Shown here piece after piece: positions 34,204 through 44,388 of a stretch of DNA of 64,000 bases. The stretch comes from Topomyia yanbarensis (Eukaryota; Arthropoda; Insecta; Diptera; Culicidae). The notes beneath the pieces are model-generated. The model was not told the origin of the DNA, searched no databases, and saw nothing but the letters and a program-made list of their open reading frames with translations. Within the stretch, counting starts at the first letter, position 1. Each line of letters begins with the position of its first letter. The stretch is taken from contig NC_080671.1 of assembly GCF_030247195.1 (NCBI RefSeq), forward strand, positions 8,323,343 to 8,387,342, written 5' to 3'. Position numbers and translations under genes: made by a program.

Positions 34204-35617
34204 AAATCACCCGGAAAAGATGGAACACTTCCCGTGCTACTGCAAAAAGGATTTGATATTCTTAAACATGTCTTGAAAAAGATTTTCCAGTCTTGCTGCC
34301 GGGTATATCCCGAAAGCATGGCGAGAAATAACTGTTAGATTTAGTCCAAAAGGGGGGCGCTCAAGCTATGAAGAAGCCAAGAGTTTTAGGCCTGTCAGCT
34401 TAAGTTCTTTTCTTCTGAAAGCTTTGGAACGGATAATCGATCATCACATCAGGAACGTTAGTTTAGTTGAATATCCACTGCACAAAATGCAACATGCATA
34501 TCAGTGTGGGAAATCCACGATCACTCTGCTTCACGATGTTGTTTACAACATTGAGAAAGCCTTCTCGCTCAAGCAATCTAGCTTGGGTGTATTCCTAGAT
34601 ATTGAGGGTGCTTTTGACAATGTGTCCTTCCAGTCTATTTTGGAAGCGATGCGCGGTCATGGGATACCTGCATGTATCTCAGGTTGGATAAACGCAATGC
34701 TTAGTAACCGCATACTTTGCTCGTCACTGCGACAGGCTGAGATACGGAAGTTGAGTATTTGCGGTTGTCCTCAGGGCGGCGTTCTGTCACCTTTGTTATG
34801 GAACTTAGTAGCTGATGGCTTGTTGAAGAAACTCAATGAGCTTGGATTTCCAACCTACGGGTTTGCTGACGATTACCAAATACTAATTACTGGATTTTGC
34901 ATCGGAACAATCTTTGACTTAATGCAACAGGCATTAAGAGCCGTCGAACAGTGGTGTCGACAAGTTAAACTATCAGTTAACCCAAGCAAAACTTCAATGG
35001 TTCTTTTCGCAAAGAAGCGAATAACAACCGGGGTTCGTCCCTTGCAGTTCTTTGATTCTGAGCTACTGTGTGCAGATCAAGTCAAATACGTTGGAGTCAT
35101 ATTGGATTCCAAACTGAATTGGTCTGCTCACATTGAGTTCAGAGTCAAGAAAGCGTGCATGGCCTTCGGGCAGTGCAGACGAACTTTTGGAAAGACCTGG
35201 GGTCTCAAACCTAAATACATCTATTGGATTTACACGACAATTGTACGTCCAATACTGTCATACGGATGCCTTGTGTGGTGGCAGAGGGGAGAGGTGGTGA
35301 CAGTCCAGTCAAAGCTAAACCATCTGCAAAGAATGGCGCTCATGGCGTTGACTGGTGCTTTCACCACGACTCCGACTGCTGCTCTTGAGACACTTCTAAC
35401 TATCAAACCATTACACATACACTTAAAACAAGAAGCACTATCATGTGCATACAGACTGCAGAGTGCAGGTTACTGTAACTTTGGAACAGTAACCATGTTG
35501 ATCTTGCTACCAGTCATACACGATTGTGGTCACAAATGGATACATGGGGTGAAGATATTCTTGCTCCCAGCGATATTACACTCACTTGTAGTTTTCCTTA
35601 CAGGACATTCCATGTGA
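34204..35617 (+). pseudogene. LOA-like ORF2, reverse transcriptase part
   Basis: KSPGKDGTLP continues directly after the stop, then a frameshift near 34305 leads into the longest frame. Motifs: SFRPVSLSSFLLKALERI, MQHAYQCGKST, GVFLDIEGAFDNVS (first catalytic Asp), GCPQGGVLSPLLWN, YGFADDYQIL (catalytic Asp pair at about 34864-34875), NPSKTSMVLF and VKYVGVILDSKLNW. The thumb follows. The frame is lost near 35490, where RNase H resumes in another frame. Two breaks plus the upstream stop make the polyprotein non-functional. Confidence 0.87.
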
Positions 35618-36244
35618 AGATTCCCTCTCGAGAGGAGTGGTTGTCTGGCTTTATGGAAAGACAACAACAAACGCAAGTAGTCTGTTACACTGACGGTTCT
35701 CTGATGGAGGGACGTGCTGGTGTCTACTGTCGTGAAATGAGATTGGAACAATCTCACTCACTAGGTAGATACTGTACTGTATTCCAAGCAGAAATCTTTG
35801 CGATTATGTGCGGGGTGCAATCGGCTCTTCAACTGAGTTTGTCCGGCAGAGTTATAAACTTCTGCTCCGATAGTCAGGCTGCAATCAAGGCCCTTAGCTC
35901 AGACAAATCCCGGTCCAAGCTAGTGATCGCGTGCCGAACCCAAATCGAAGAACTAAGCATTGTCAACACTATCGAAGCTCCACTGCGGCATGCTGACCAG
36001 GGCTTTAACCGGCCACTGCAAACTCAATTATCACATGGCAACTATTCAGCGCGCTGAGTCTTTTTCATGTGATCTTTGTGAATCCGACTACGGAACCTCA
36101 TATCATCTGATATGCAACTGTCCAGCGGTAGCGCAATTGCGATTTCGAGTCTTCAGCCGTCCTTATATAGACGAAACCATGTTTGGTCGACTGAAACTCA
36201 GAGACATGCTAAAGTTTCTTATCCAATGTGGTAAAGAGCTTTAG
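35524..36244 (+). pseudogene. LOA-like ORF2, truncated RNase H and C-terminal knuckle
   Basis: VVCYTDGSLMEGRAGVYC, FQAEIFAIM and NFCSDSQAAIKAL supply the D, E and D of RNase H. The last segment with the final Asp is missing: after about 35985 the sequence jumps, with a frame change, to LTRALTGHCKLN and then CDLCESDYGTSYHLICNC (Cys/His knuckle) and a stop near 36244. An internal deletion inside RNase H is the simplest reading. Confidence 0.82.
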
Positions 36245-36470
36245 GCTTATTCGCAGGCCAGTTGAACTACTTGTGAGTTTAACTTACCTGTTGTTTATTT
36301 TTGTTTTGTGCTGTTATTTTTCCCACCCTTCCAATTCTACTTCCCCACACCTCCTTGTCCTTTCCTTCCGCTCAGGAAATGATGAAAACACACGGCAAGG
36401 CACAAATCCCCGACTATGTACGGGGAACGTGCCATTTGGGCTAATATATTCTGATTCCTGATTCCTGATA

Positions 36471-36597
36471 GATCAGTTTCTTCTTATCTAGATTAAACCA
36501 AAGTTGTCAAAATAATGATCATTTCCATCTAAGATGCTTTGCTAAAGACACTAATCCTCCAGGATATATACCCAGGGCGGTAGAGGTTTTGAGCGTC
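36471..36597 (+). repeat. 127-bp direct repeat, right copy
   Basis: It starts immediately after the LINE's terminal CTGATTC units and matches 32488-32615 with a single 1-base difference. Beyond 36597 the sequence changes to CTATACTGTATTAC, unlike the family. Confidence 0.9.
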
Positions 36598-36660
36598 TAT
36601 ACTGTATTACTATACACGAATCGTATTATCTCTGTCGCTCTCTGTATGTGTATGTACAGT

Positions 36661-36720
36661 ATTATTCGTGTGATCTTTGTGAATTCGATTACGGAACTTC
36701 AAATCATTTGATATCGACGG
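36661..36720 (+). pseudogene. Fragment of a LOA-like ORF2 C-terminus
   Basis: ATTCGTGTGATCTTTGTGAA and the following ATTACGGAACTTCAAATCAT parallel 36065-36112 of the neighbouring LINE (the Cys/His knuckle region) at clearly lower identity, so it is a separate older copy. Confidence 0.6.
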
Positions 36721-36808
36721 CGCCTTTGGTCACGCCTTCCTTCGGAAGAGAAGTAAATATGTATCTCAATGCTCAGTAATTTCTTTCACGCGCTAAAAAA
36801 ATCCAATC

Positions 36809-37468
36809 TTGTGGTGTTATACTATCTCAGGGAAAACACTTGAAAGAGTGTCAGTTGTCAGGGACCTTGGAATACTGCTGGATTCTAAATTGACGTTCAG
36901 AGATCACTATTCCCACGTCATTGCGAAAGCCAACAGGAACCTTGGTTTTATCATCAGAATAGCCAAAGAGTTTACTGATCCATATTGCCTGAGAGCACTG
37001 TATTTCTCTCTCGTTCGCTCTGTCCTGGAAGCTTCAGCTATCATCTGGTGTCCGTATGCGAGTATCTGGATTAACAGGATTGAATCTATACAAACTAGAT
37101 TTGTCCGATTTGCTCTTAAATCTCTGCCATGGCGCAACCCGATAGAGCTGCCACCTTACATTGATCGTTGTCGTTTGCTTGATATGGACACCCTTTCAAA
37201 AAGACGAAATATCTCCAGAGCAGTCTTTGTAGGAAAAGGTCTAACAGGTGAAATAGATGCCCCAAATATACTTTCACAGATAAATGTAAACGCACCCCCT
37301 AGAAGCTTAAGATCGTGGGATTTTCTAAGACTCGACTATCAAAGTAGTAATTATGGCCAGAACGAACCCGTAAGGGCGATGTGTAATGTTTTTAATAGTG
37401 TGTATGAACTTTTTGACTTCTCTGTTTCATGTGATATTTTTAGAAATAGGCTTAAGCGGTTGACTTAG
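36809..37468 (+). pseudogene. Non-LTR retrotransposon RT C-terminus (no RNase H)
   Basis: 219 codons. VVRDLGILLDSKLTF (the RT motif after the palm), HYSHVIAKANRNLGFI, LRALYFSLVRSVLEAS..IWCPY, RIESIQTRFVRFAL, DMDTLSKRR, APPRSLRSWDFLRL and MCNVFNSVYELFDF follow the usual order of CR1/Jockey-type ORF2 thumb and tail. The catalytic palm is missing, so it is 5' truncated, but the remaining frame is uninterrupted to its TAG. A tetranucleotide tail follows at 37661-37685. Confidence 0.82.
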
Positions 37469-37660
37469 TGCATTAGATTTTGATTTGTTAGATGTATTAT
37501 TAATTAAGTAATGTAATGTAATTTAACGTGCAATATTGTTTAATGTGTATATGTGAAAAGATAATGAGGTTTTTACGCGCATTCGGAGGGTGTCAAATGG
37601 GCTTTTCCTCATTCCATACTCCATATTTCATGTAGACCATGTAGGTCAGATGGAAAATCA

Positions 37661-37685
37661 ATAAATAAATAAATAAATAAATAAA
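37661..37685 (+). repeat. (ATAA)n 3' tail of the LINE fragment
   Basis: Six ATAA units, about 190 bp after the ORF stop. Short simple-repeat tails in place of poly(A) are known in CR1-like LINEs and mark the 3' end of this insertion. Confidence 0.8.
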
Positions 37686-38089
37686 CCGTTGGTCCCTGGC
37701 CCATGGGTTGATGGGTCGATGGATGGGTCTATGCCAGATAGTGGAGTCACCTCTCTCTCTCGTCGGTGTTTAGCCTAATAGTGGAAATAGACTGACGGAA
37801 AATAACTAGAACATGAAGAAAAAAATATGTAACTGCCCTGCAGTAATAAAATTGCGTATCCGAACCTATAAACTGAAACGAGAAAAAACCCATATTCTAC
37901 ACTAGGGCATTGCATAAAAAATATTTTTTTCAGAATTCGCAAACCCACCCCCCCCCCCCTTCATCTTGTGGCAAATGTCAAAGTTAGCTCAGATGCCAAA
38001 TTTCACATCATTTGAACAATTTTACACTCCCGTCCGCTTCGCTTGAAGTTGTTGACACTATGTGATAATATGAGGATATAATACATTAA
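37686..38089. other. Non-coding spacer
   Basis: GATGGGTCGATGGATGGGTC near 37711 and a CT dinucleotide run near 37752 are the only structures. CCAGATAGTGGAGT at 37734 also occurs in the block at 2474. No gene. Confidence 0.4.
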
Positions 38090-39085
38090 ATGCGATAACT
38101 TTTGAAGTAGCATGCGAAAATTTACAGTGTATACCTTATTTTAAAGAAAAAATTGTTAGTATTTGAGACATTTGAAGCTTGAAAAACACGGAAAATTGGG
38201 ATTTTGAGACTTTTTGTCTCCAAAATAACTTTCTTTACTGCTTTGTGCTGCAAATCATACATAAGTTGCAGTTTCTCTAAAGTGAAAAAATCTCATAAAT
38301 CGAATGGAACCTTTGCAACCCTTGTGCGGATACCGGAATGTTGGGATTGTAGGGCCTTTTGTCATTCATATTAATTATCATGTTCCCGTGCGTATATCTT
38401 TAGCTTTCTTCAATCAATTTTCATAAAATGTACCTTGTTGACCATGTTAAATTCTCGAGAACAAAATAGGATTATATTCCTTACCGGTAAAATTCATGAA
38501 TATTAGATTTTTTGACATTTAGTCTCGATTCCATATTTTTATCATTAAAATTCACATATCAACTCCATTTAACAATAAATTATAATTTAATATACCACAT
38601 GTAGTGTAAAATACTCTTAGAGATCACATGAGAAAAGTTTTATTCCTGGAAAAATACGTAAAGTTGGGGTATTAAAGCATTTAGTGAAAAAATGTGGTTT
38701 GTAAACTGAATGTCAAATAAATCTACCGGCAACGAATTTATTTTTATTTTGCTCCTGAGAATTTCCCACGTTCAACAAGGTACATTTTATGAAAATTGAT
38801 TAGAAAATAATGGAGATATATGCACGAGAAAATGATAAAATTTAATATGAGTGACAAAAGGCCCTATAACCCCAACTTCTCACATTCCGACAAAGATTCC
38901 GTTCGATTTCTGCAATATTTTTAGTCAACACAGAGTGGAAAAATTAAAAAATTAGAGGATTCTGAGGACAAAATGACCCAGTACCCAACTTTCCCTGAGA
39001 ATATCTCCGTTCAAATACTCAGGTTAATTCCTTTGGAAAGCGTGAAGAGGTATGAATTGTAATTACTTCTTCAAAAGTTACAACA
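38090..39085. repeat. Long diverged inverted repeat, arms of ~480 bp
   Basis: 38090-38560 and 38600-39085 are reverse complements at moderate identity. Clear anchors are AGGGCCTTTTGTCA (38353, mate near 38856), TCAATTTTCATAAAATGTACC (38416, mate near 38785), and ATAACTTTTGAAG (38095, mate near 39068). No ORF. Either an old foldback element or two head-to-head copies of one repeat. A smaller inverted pair is at 39095-39130 and 39290-39325. Confidence 0.7.
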
Positions 39086-39772
39086 TTTCCATATTAACTT
39101 TTCAAAAGGGCTAATAATATTTGTAAACAAACTTTTGTTTTGCTGATTTCTCTTAATTTGCCATAATTTTGTTAACGCCGAAAACATTTGAAATTTCTTC
39201 TACGAAAGGTGAAGATGTGGATTAACGTGAATTTTTCATGAAATTCCACTCTGCAGCGGAGTAATGAGCGATACAAGTTTGTTTACAAAAATCTCTTTAG
39301 CCCTTTTGAAGAATTAATATTGGTTTAATATTTTTTTGCTCCCTATTTTTTCATAGTAGAGCAGAATGGGGTAAAATAAGTATGGGGTACAATTGGTATA
39401 GGGCATTATCTTTGCTATGTTATTGCTAAGGTCGCTCATGTTGCGCGGATTAGATACACGGTAGACAATATCGTTGACGACTGTCATTTCGGCTGTGATC
39501 GTGGATCAGCTGTATTGGTTACAGCGTCGTTTATGTTTTTGCGTGCTGTTCTGCGAAAACGCATTGTCTTTCGTCCTCAGTATGTAAAAAAAAGTCAAGT
39601 GAGTTAATGCTGAACACGAGTATTGTGTTGGTTTTCCGATATATTTATTTTTGAAAAAATTGATGTCCGTAGTTTGAACATGAAACACACGTTTGGGAGC
39701 ACGATAGGTCAGCAGTTTGGGGCTACTATAGGTCACTACTATAATGTATATTTGAATTAGTTTGACAGGAAA

Positions 39773-39943
39773 ATTGTGCGTAATTTCGTGCGTAAAGCGC
39801 TAAAACGATGTGAAGAGGTCATAAAGAACAAAGTTGCATCTGCACAAGTTTGCGCCAGTATTCAATCAGCCTTTAAACAATTCAAGGCACCATTCGAAAC
39901 ATTACGTGCTCGTGTGAAAGGAAAGTGCTCGTCATCAATGTAA
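39773..39943 (+). pseudogene. pogo/pipsqueak-type DNA-binding domain relic
   Basis: The frame reads VRNFVRK.., then EEVIKNKVASAQ, SIQSAFKQFKAPFETLR and RVKGK, ending in TAA at 39941-39943. VRN-[FY]-x-RK followed by a helix-turn-helix with F.[VA]P..TL..RVKG is the usual N-terminus of pipsqueak/CENP-B-like proteins of pogo transposases and related host genes. The codon where ATG is expected is ATT (39773-39775). A further frame at 40000-40130 (IIKEYAPKYKRDRC, then an acidic DDEDTEE) may be the remaining tail. No catalytic domain is seen. Confidence 0.5.
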
Positions 39944-41039
39944 GCGCGTCAGATATTTCGCGTGAGTTAACAATATAACAATTTAAGGTGTTATTGAAGT
40001 AGATAATCAAGGAATATGCTCCGAAATACAAACGTGATCGTTGCGCTTAGCAACCACGTGAGCCTGAATACACGACTTCAATTCAACACTCTGGCGACGA
40101 CGAGGACACAGAAGAGGTAAACCAAACGCAGCCAATGAAAAACATGCTTTTTCAACATTTCCTTCCGCGGTTTTATGATTTTTCACATCATTTACTACTT
40201 CCTCATTTTCCTACTTGAATGGATTGTATTTATTATTTGCGTTATAATTGTTAGATAATCTGCAATATTCATACTCTTTAAAAAAAGTTGAGCGGCTGAT
40301 TTTCTAGGTGTGTACATTGTTTTATTTAACCATGGATATAGTAACCTATCCCCAGATTTTTAAAAAAACATCGAAAAGTACCTTCGCCTTATTGAATTAA
40401 GCTTGAAAAATATTTAGCCATGCATAAAATCATTATTGTCAAAATGTTGCCAGATTTATAGTCTTTCCAACGAGTGTTTGTTTGTCAAAATAATTGAAAA
40501 TATAAAAGATTTATTTTTATGTAAGATATGAAATAAGCAATCTAAGCAACCTAAAATACCCCTGCGAAAAAAAATCATTGGTCATCATTCATTAACATCC
40601 ACTAAGACGCTCAAAATGCTTGTTTTAAAAACTAAAGAAAATGAGGCTTTAAATTCAAGTAGGGTTACTGTGCCCTAATTCATCTTAGCTCCTCTATTCA
40701 TCCCACCTATTTGAACACCTTAGTTACAACAGTGTCTGCTATCTCTATTCAACGCATTAGCTCAAATGGTGGGATGAATAAGGGTACGTTGTACTCGACT
40801 TTTTGCTTCGCACAAATGCGAGCATTTCACATTACCAGGCAAAATTTTTAACTGTACTGCTTCCTAGGAACGAATCAAAGATGATAATACCTATTTAAGC
40901 GCAATCCAGTCACTCTTAGTCGAGTTATCAACGAAATAGTGTAACATCCTGACTAATGAGATGAATAAGGGCTCGTCTACCCTAACACAGTAATGAATTT
41001 AACGTACCAAAATTGGCCGCATTTTATTTGATCCGTTAA
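39944..41039. other. AT-rich non-coding sequence
   Basis: Apart from the possible acidic tail of the relic just upstream, only short repeated phrases are visible: GGGATGAATAAGGG at about 40761 and GATGAATAAGGGC at 40960. No gene recognised. Confidence 0.4.
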
Positions 41040-41507
41040 AACTAAATAATCATTTCTGAAGCACCATAATGAGATGTAAATCATTTCGTTTCAACATGTA
41101 AAATAAATTCTGCTTACCATAATAACCATTGAAAATTTTTGCAAAAGATAAAATATTTACTTTTGAGCCACCCTAAAAAGTAGTAAAGTTAATTTCTAAT
41201 ATTTTTATAACCAAAAACAGAATCTAGCGCACAAAAATTTCTTTAAAAAATTTATTTAACCTTCGCATCAAAATAATTATTTTTGAGCCACCCTAATGAA
41301 CAATGAAGGTTTTTTAACAAATGGTAATATCAGAAACGATTTAAAGCACGAAAAATATTATATAAAAATTTTAAGAACGATTTCGATAAAATAGATAGTT
41401 TTGAGACATTTTAATCAATAGTAAATGTTTATTTTTAATATGTTTTAATATCAAAAACGAATTCAGTGTACCAAAATTACATAAAACCGTCCTATTACAA
41501 CCTTTAT
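41040..41507. repeat. ~120-bp degenerate tandem array
   Basis: TTTTGAGCCACCCTAA at 41162 and 41282, TTTTGAGACATTTTAA at 41399 and TTTCTGAAGCACCATAA near 41050 mark four units 117-120 bp apart. Each unit continues with an AGTAAA..TT.TTAATAT..TAT...AAAAACGAAT pattern. The half-LINE is inserted at the right end of the array. Confidence 0.65.
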
Positions 41508-41525
41508 GACTTTAGTCCACCTATT

Positions 41526-42782
41526 TTTTTTTAATTCGTTTATTTGACACGGCTCAATGCGTTAGCTTAGAGGAGCCATGGGTCTTTTATATATTTACAA
41601 GAAGTAAAAAATAAAAATAACAAATTTTATTTTGAATCTGTAAGATCCCGTGCGCGCAACTTGCTATTGCGAGCGGAGATCTTTTTTCGCGTCGGGAAGA
41701 TGCTCCTTCTTTCGCCAACTTCGGGGTTACCCATGTTTGTCTCGTTGTTGCTTACGTCGGTATCATCATCTTGATTACTGCCGTGATAATCGCGATCAGA
41801 TCTTCTTCCTGGCTTCTTGCCCTTGCAGGTCCCGAATGTGAACACTCCATCCTTGGTGTTGGCTTCTTCACTGGTGGTATTAGTTGTTAAGTTTGAAGCT
41901 TTTGCAGTTGTCATTATTGCCTTAACTGCAGCCACTATTTTGGCAACCGATTGTGGTTCAGGTGAAGATATTGGGGCTTGGGTGTTGGCATTTTTTTTCT
42001 GCAACTGAGCTTTCCTTAGCAGTTTCTGGGCAGGGTTGTCCATAGTGCGCCGTTTGTTCACAGAATTGACACGTATTAGTTTGTCCGTGATATGTACAAA
42101 GAGTTCGCTGTGTAATGGTGTCACCCCCTTCTGTGTTGTACTGCATGGTAAGGTAGGAGGGAATGGGTTGGTCTACCCGCATTCTCACCACAAAGACACC
42201 ATTTGAAATACATGGGAAGTAGTTTCTCCATGTGTCCTCCGTAATAGATTCCACTGCTCCAAAATGCGACATGAATCTTTTAATTGCCACTTGGCAAGTA
42301 AGTGGAGATAAATCATGTAATTTCACTTTAATACTCCCATTATCCATGTACACAGGGATCTTGATTTCAGCGTTGTCACAAATAAGCACGTGTTTTAAGT
42401 TGTTCTGCGAAATGAATCTTTTCGCCTGGGCGAATTTGTTGAAAGTTATCAGCACCGCATGCCTGACGTGCTCAAGCTGTATGGAGGTGACTTCCGAAAA
42501 CCGAAGCTGCATTTTCACCTTCAGCAGATGTTCCACATCACGAATACTTGGTCTTATGCGAAAAGACCTGAAGTCAATGGCCACTGTGTTAGGCCGAATA
42601 ATCACGTTTTGTTGATGAGACTCAGTCATCTTGATAGATCACACAAGAATAAAAATAACGGTATCCTGCGTTGTTCAGACAATGCACACAAGTAACTGTT
42701 TTTTTCGTTCGCTTTGCACTGGCTCGGACAGAAGCAGGAGCACACTGGGTATTGTGACCGATGCCTTTGATGGTTGAAAATA
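41526..42782 (-). mobile_element. Gag-only half-LINE, copy 1, with target-site duplication
   Basis: It is bounded by GACTTTAGTCCACCTATT at 41508-41525 and 42783-42800 (18 bp; at least 15 if the first three bases belong to the element). Next to the left copy is a T run, the poly(A) tail of a minus-strand insertion. The 1,257-bp body holds one gag-like frame and a 3' UTR (GAGCCGTGTCAAATAAACG) but no endonuclease or RT. The 5' end looks complete because copy 2 at 62470-63575 starts at the same place. Confidence 0.88.
41627..42629 (-). pseudogene. Gag-like ORF of half-LINE copy 1
   Basis: Start MTESHQQNVIIRPNT at 42629. Conserved-looking segments are FRSFRIRPSIRDVEHLL, EHVRHAVLITFNKFAQAKRF, VKLHDLSPLTCQVAIKRFM, NGVFVVRMRVDQPIPSYL and a knuckle CQFCEQTAHYGQPC. 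This fits an RRM-like fold followed by a CCHC finger, as in LINE ORF1 proteins. One extra base in an A run (eight on the minus strand at 41991-41998, seven in copy 2) shifts the frame after AEKK. The second frame continues with TQAPISSPEPQSVAKIVA to a basic C-terminus RKKISARNSKLRARDL and stop at 41627. Confidence 0.8.
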
Positions 42783-42844
42783 GACTTTAGTCCACCTATT
42801 GTTCTAAGTCATGCGATTTTTTATTATTATCTATTTCATATTAA

Positions 42845-43957
42845 CACTCAGAATACCAAGGGGGTCAAAAAATCGGAACGCTTACTTTGACCGGTCGTAT
42901 CTCAACTGTTACTTGATCGATTTTAAATCTGTCTTCAGCACTGGAAAGGTGTGTCTTTTGTAAATACGTCATATGGAATAATAGAGTTGTCTACCGTAAG
43001 TTATAGTAAAAAGAGTAAACAAAGTCAGCGAAAACTTTGACTTGCCATATCTTAGCTGTTTGCTCACCGATTTCAAATTTTTCTTCACCATTGGATGGGT
43101 ATGTCTTTTACAAAAACGGTGATAATAAATAATGAAAAACGTATTTGTATATCCGAGATAATTCTAAAAACAGGAATCGAAAGTCAGTACAGACAAAATG
43201 AGCTTTTCTGTTCAAACAATCGCATCTCGGTCGTTTGCCAATCAATTCTAATTTTCGTTACATTACACCAATGAAATCCTTAGAGCTTCTAGATTTGTAA
43301 TGTATGCAATAAATAGATTTTCAAAAATCACTATAATTTTTTTGGGTTTTAGGCGAATAATGTTCACGAGGCACACGAATTATATGTAAATACGAAGAAG
43401 TTCAAAATGTTTAAAGCATTCGTAATATAACTGTAAATTTAAAGCGATTATCTCTACTTTTTTATATACCAATCGATTGTAATTGATGACGGCTACAATT
43501 TCCGAAAGAACAAATTCTTATATTTTCTCAAATATAGACAAAAGTACGTAGAAGTACAGAAATTTCATTTAGTTGGTAAAAAACTTCGAATTAAAAGCGA
43601 TGGCATTTACATTTTCATGTACCAATCGATTGTAATTGATTGCGACTACATCTCTGGATTTTTTTATATTTTCTCAAAAAATAAACAAAAACACATAGAA
43701 GTACAGAATTTTCATTTAGTTGGCAGATAACTTAGAATTCAAAGGAATGACCTATACATATTTATACACCAATCCATTGTGATTGATTTCGGCTACAGTT
43801 TCTGAATGAACAATTTTCTTTATTTTAAATTTAGATTTAAAATCTATCAAATGTCAGCTAAGATATGACCGGTCAAAGTAAGCGTTGCCATATTTTGACC
43901 TCCTTGATAGTCCGCGGTGTAAGGAAATTTTTACCCCCTTGGTATTCCGAGTGTTCA
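42845..43957. mobile_element. MITE-like element composed of ~150-bp units
   Basis: The ends are mirror images: ACACTC.GAATACCAAGGGGGT on the left (42845) and its complement on the right (to 43957), extending inward to CTTACTTTGACCGGTC. Internally, ACCAATCGATTGTAATTGAT-like motifs at 43468, 43621 and 43768 and related ..GATTT.AAATTT.TCTTCA blocks at 42913 and 43064 show a period of about 147-153 bp. No ORF and no clear target duplication; the superfamily is unknown. Confidence 0.68.
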
Positions 43958-44332
43958 CTGTCTTGCTATTAGAGGAATTAATTTTTATTGCGTTAACAAT
44001 AATAAGGCCAAGTTTTGAGTGAAATAGTGTAACTTTTTGTATTTGGTGTGTAACTGGTGGCCAAGATGATCTGTCATGCGTGAAACGAAGTCCGAACACT
44101 AAATCCGACTTTATTTATTTAATTTCTTAATTACTTATGAAGGACCGTATAATTAACTAATTTCACTACACGCCCAAAAAATGTACAACCTACCAAGGCT
44201 ACGGACACATCGCCAAGCTTTCGTCAAACAGGCATTAAACATTCACTAGATTAGGGATTGCTCTTCTACGATGCCGATGCACGAACAGATTGGAAGGGTG
44301 GATGTCCATTCGACACCCACCACCGGTTGCGG

Positions 44333-44360
44333 TATAAGTTTACTCGTTTAGCTCTCAGTT
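44333..44360 (+). promoter_or_regulatory. Possible core promoter of the small host gene
   Basis: TATAAG at 44333-44338 and TCAGTT at 44355-44360 precede the ATG at 44389 by a short leader. The spacing from TATA to the initiator A (about 24 bp) is shorter than usual, so one of the two may be fortuitous. Confidence 0.4.
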
Positions 44361-44388
44361 CAACTTGGTTGGTTCGTTTCGGTTAATA

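Larger units (their letters stand above)
32616..36470 (+). mobile_element. LOA-like LINE lacking ORF1
   Basis: One ORF2 with endonuclease, reverse transcriptase, RNase H and a terminal CCHC knuckle, followed by a 3' UTR with GGGGAACGTGCCATTTGGGC and an end of tandem CTGATTC units rather than poly(A). ORF1 is absent, so the element is 5' truncated or began near the ORF2 start. Domain order and motifs recall the LOA clade known from mosquitoes; the clade name is inference. It is the least decayed LINE here. Confidence 0.85.
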
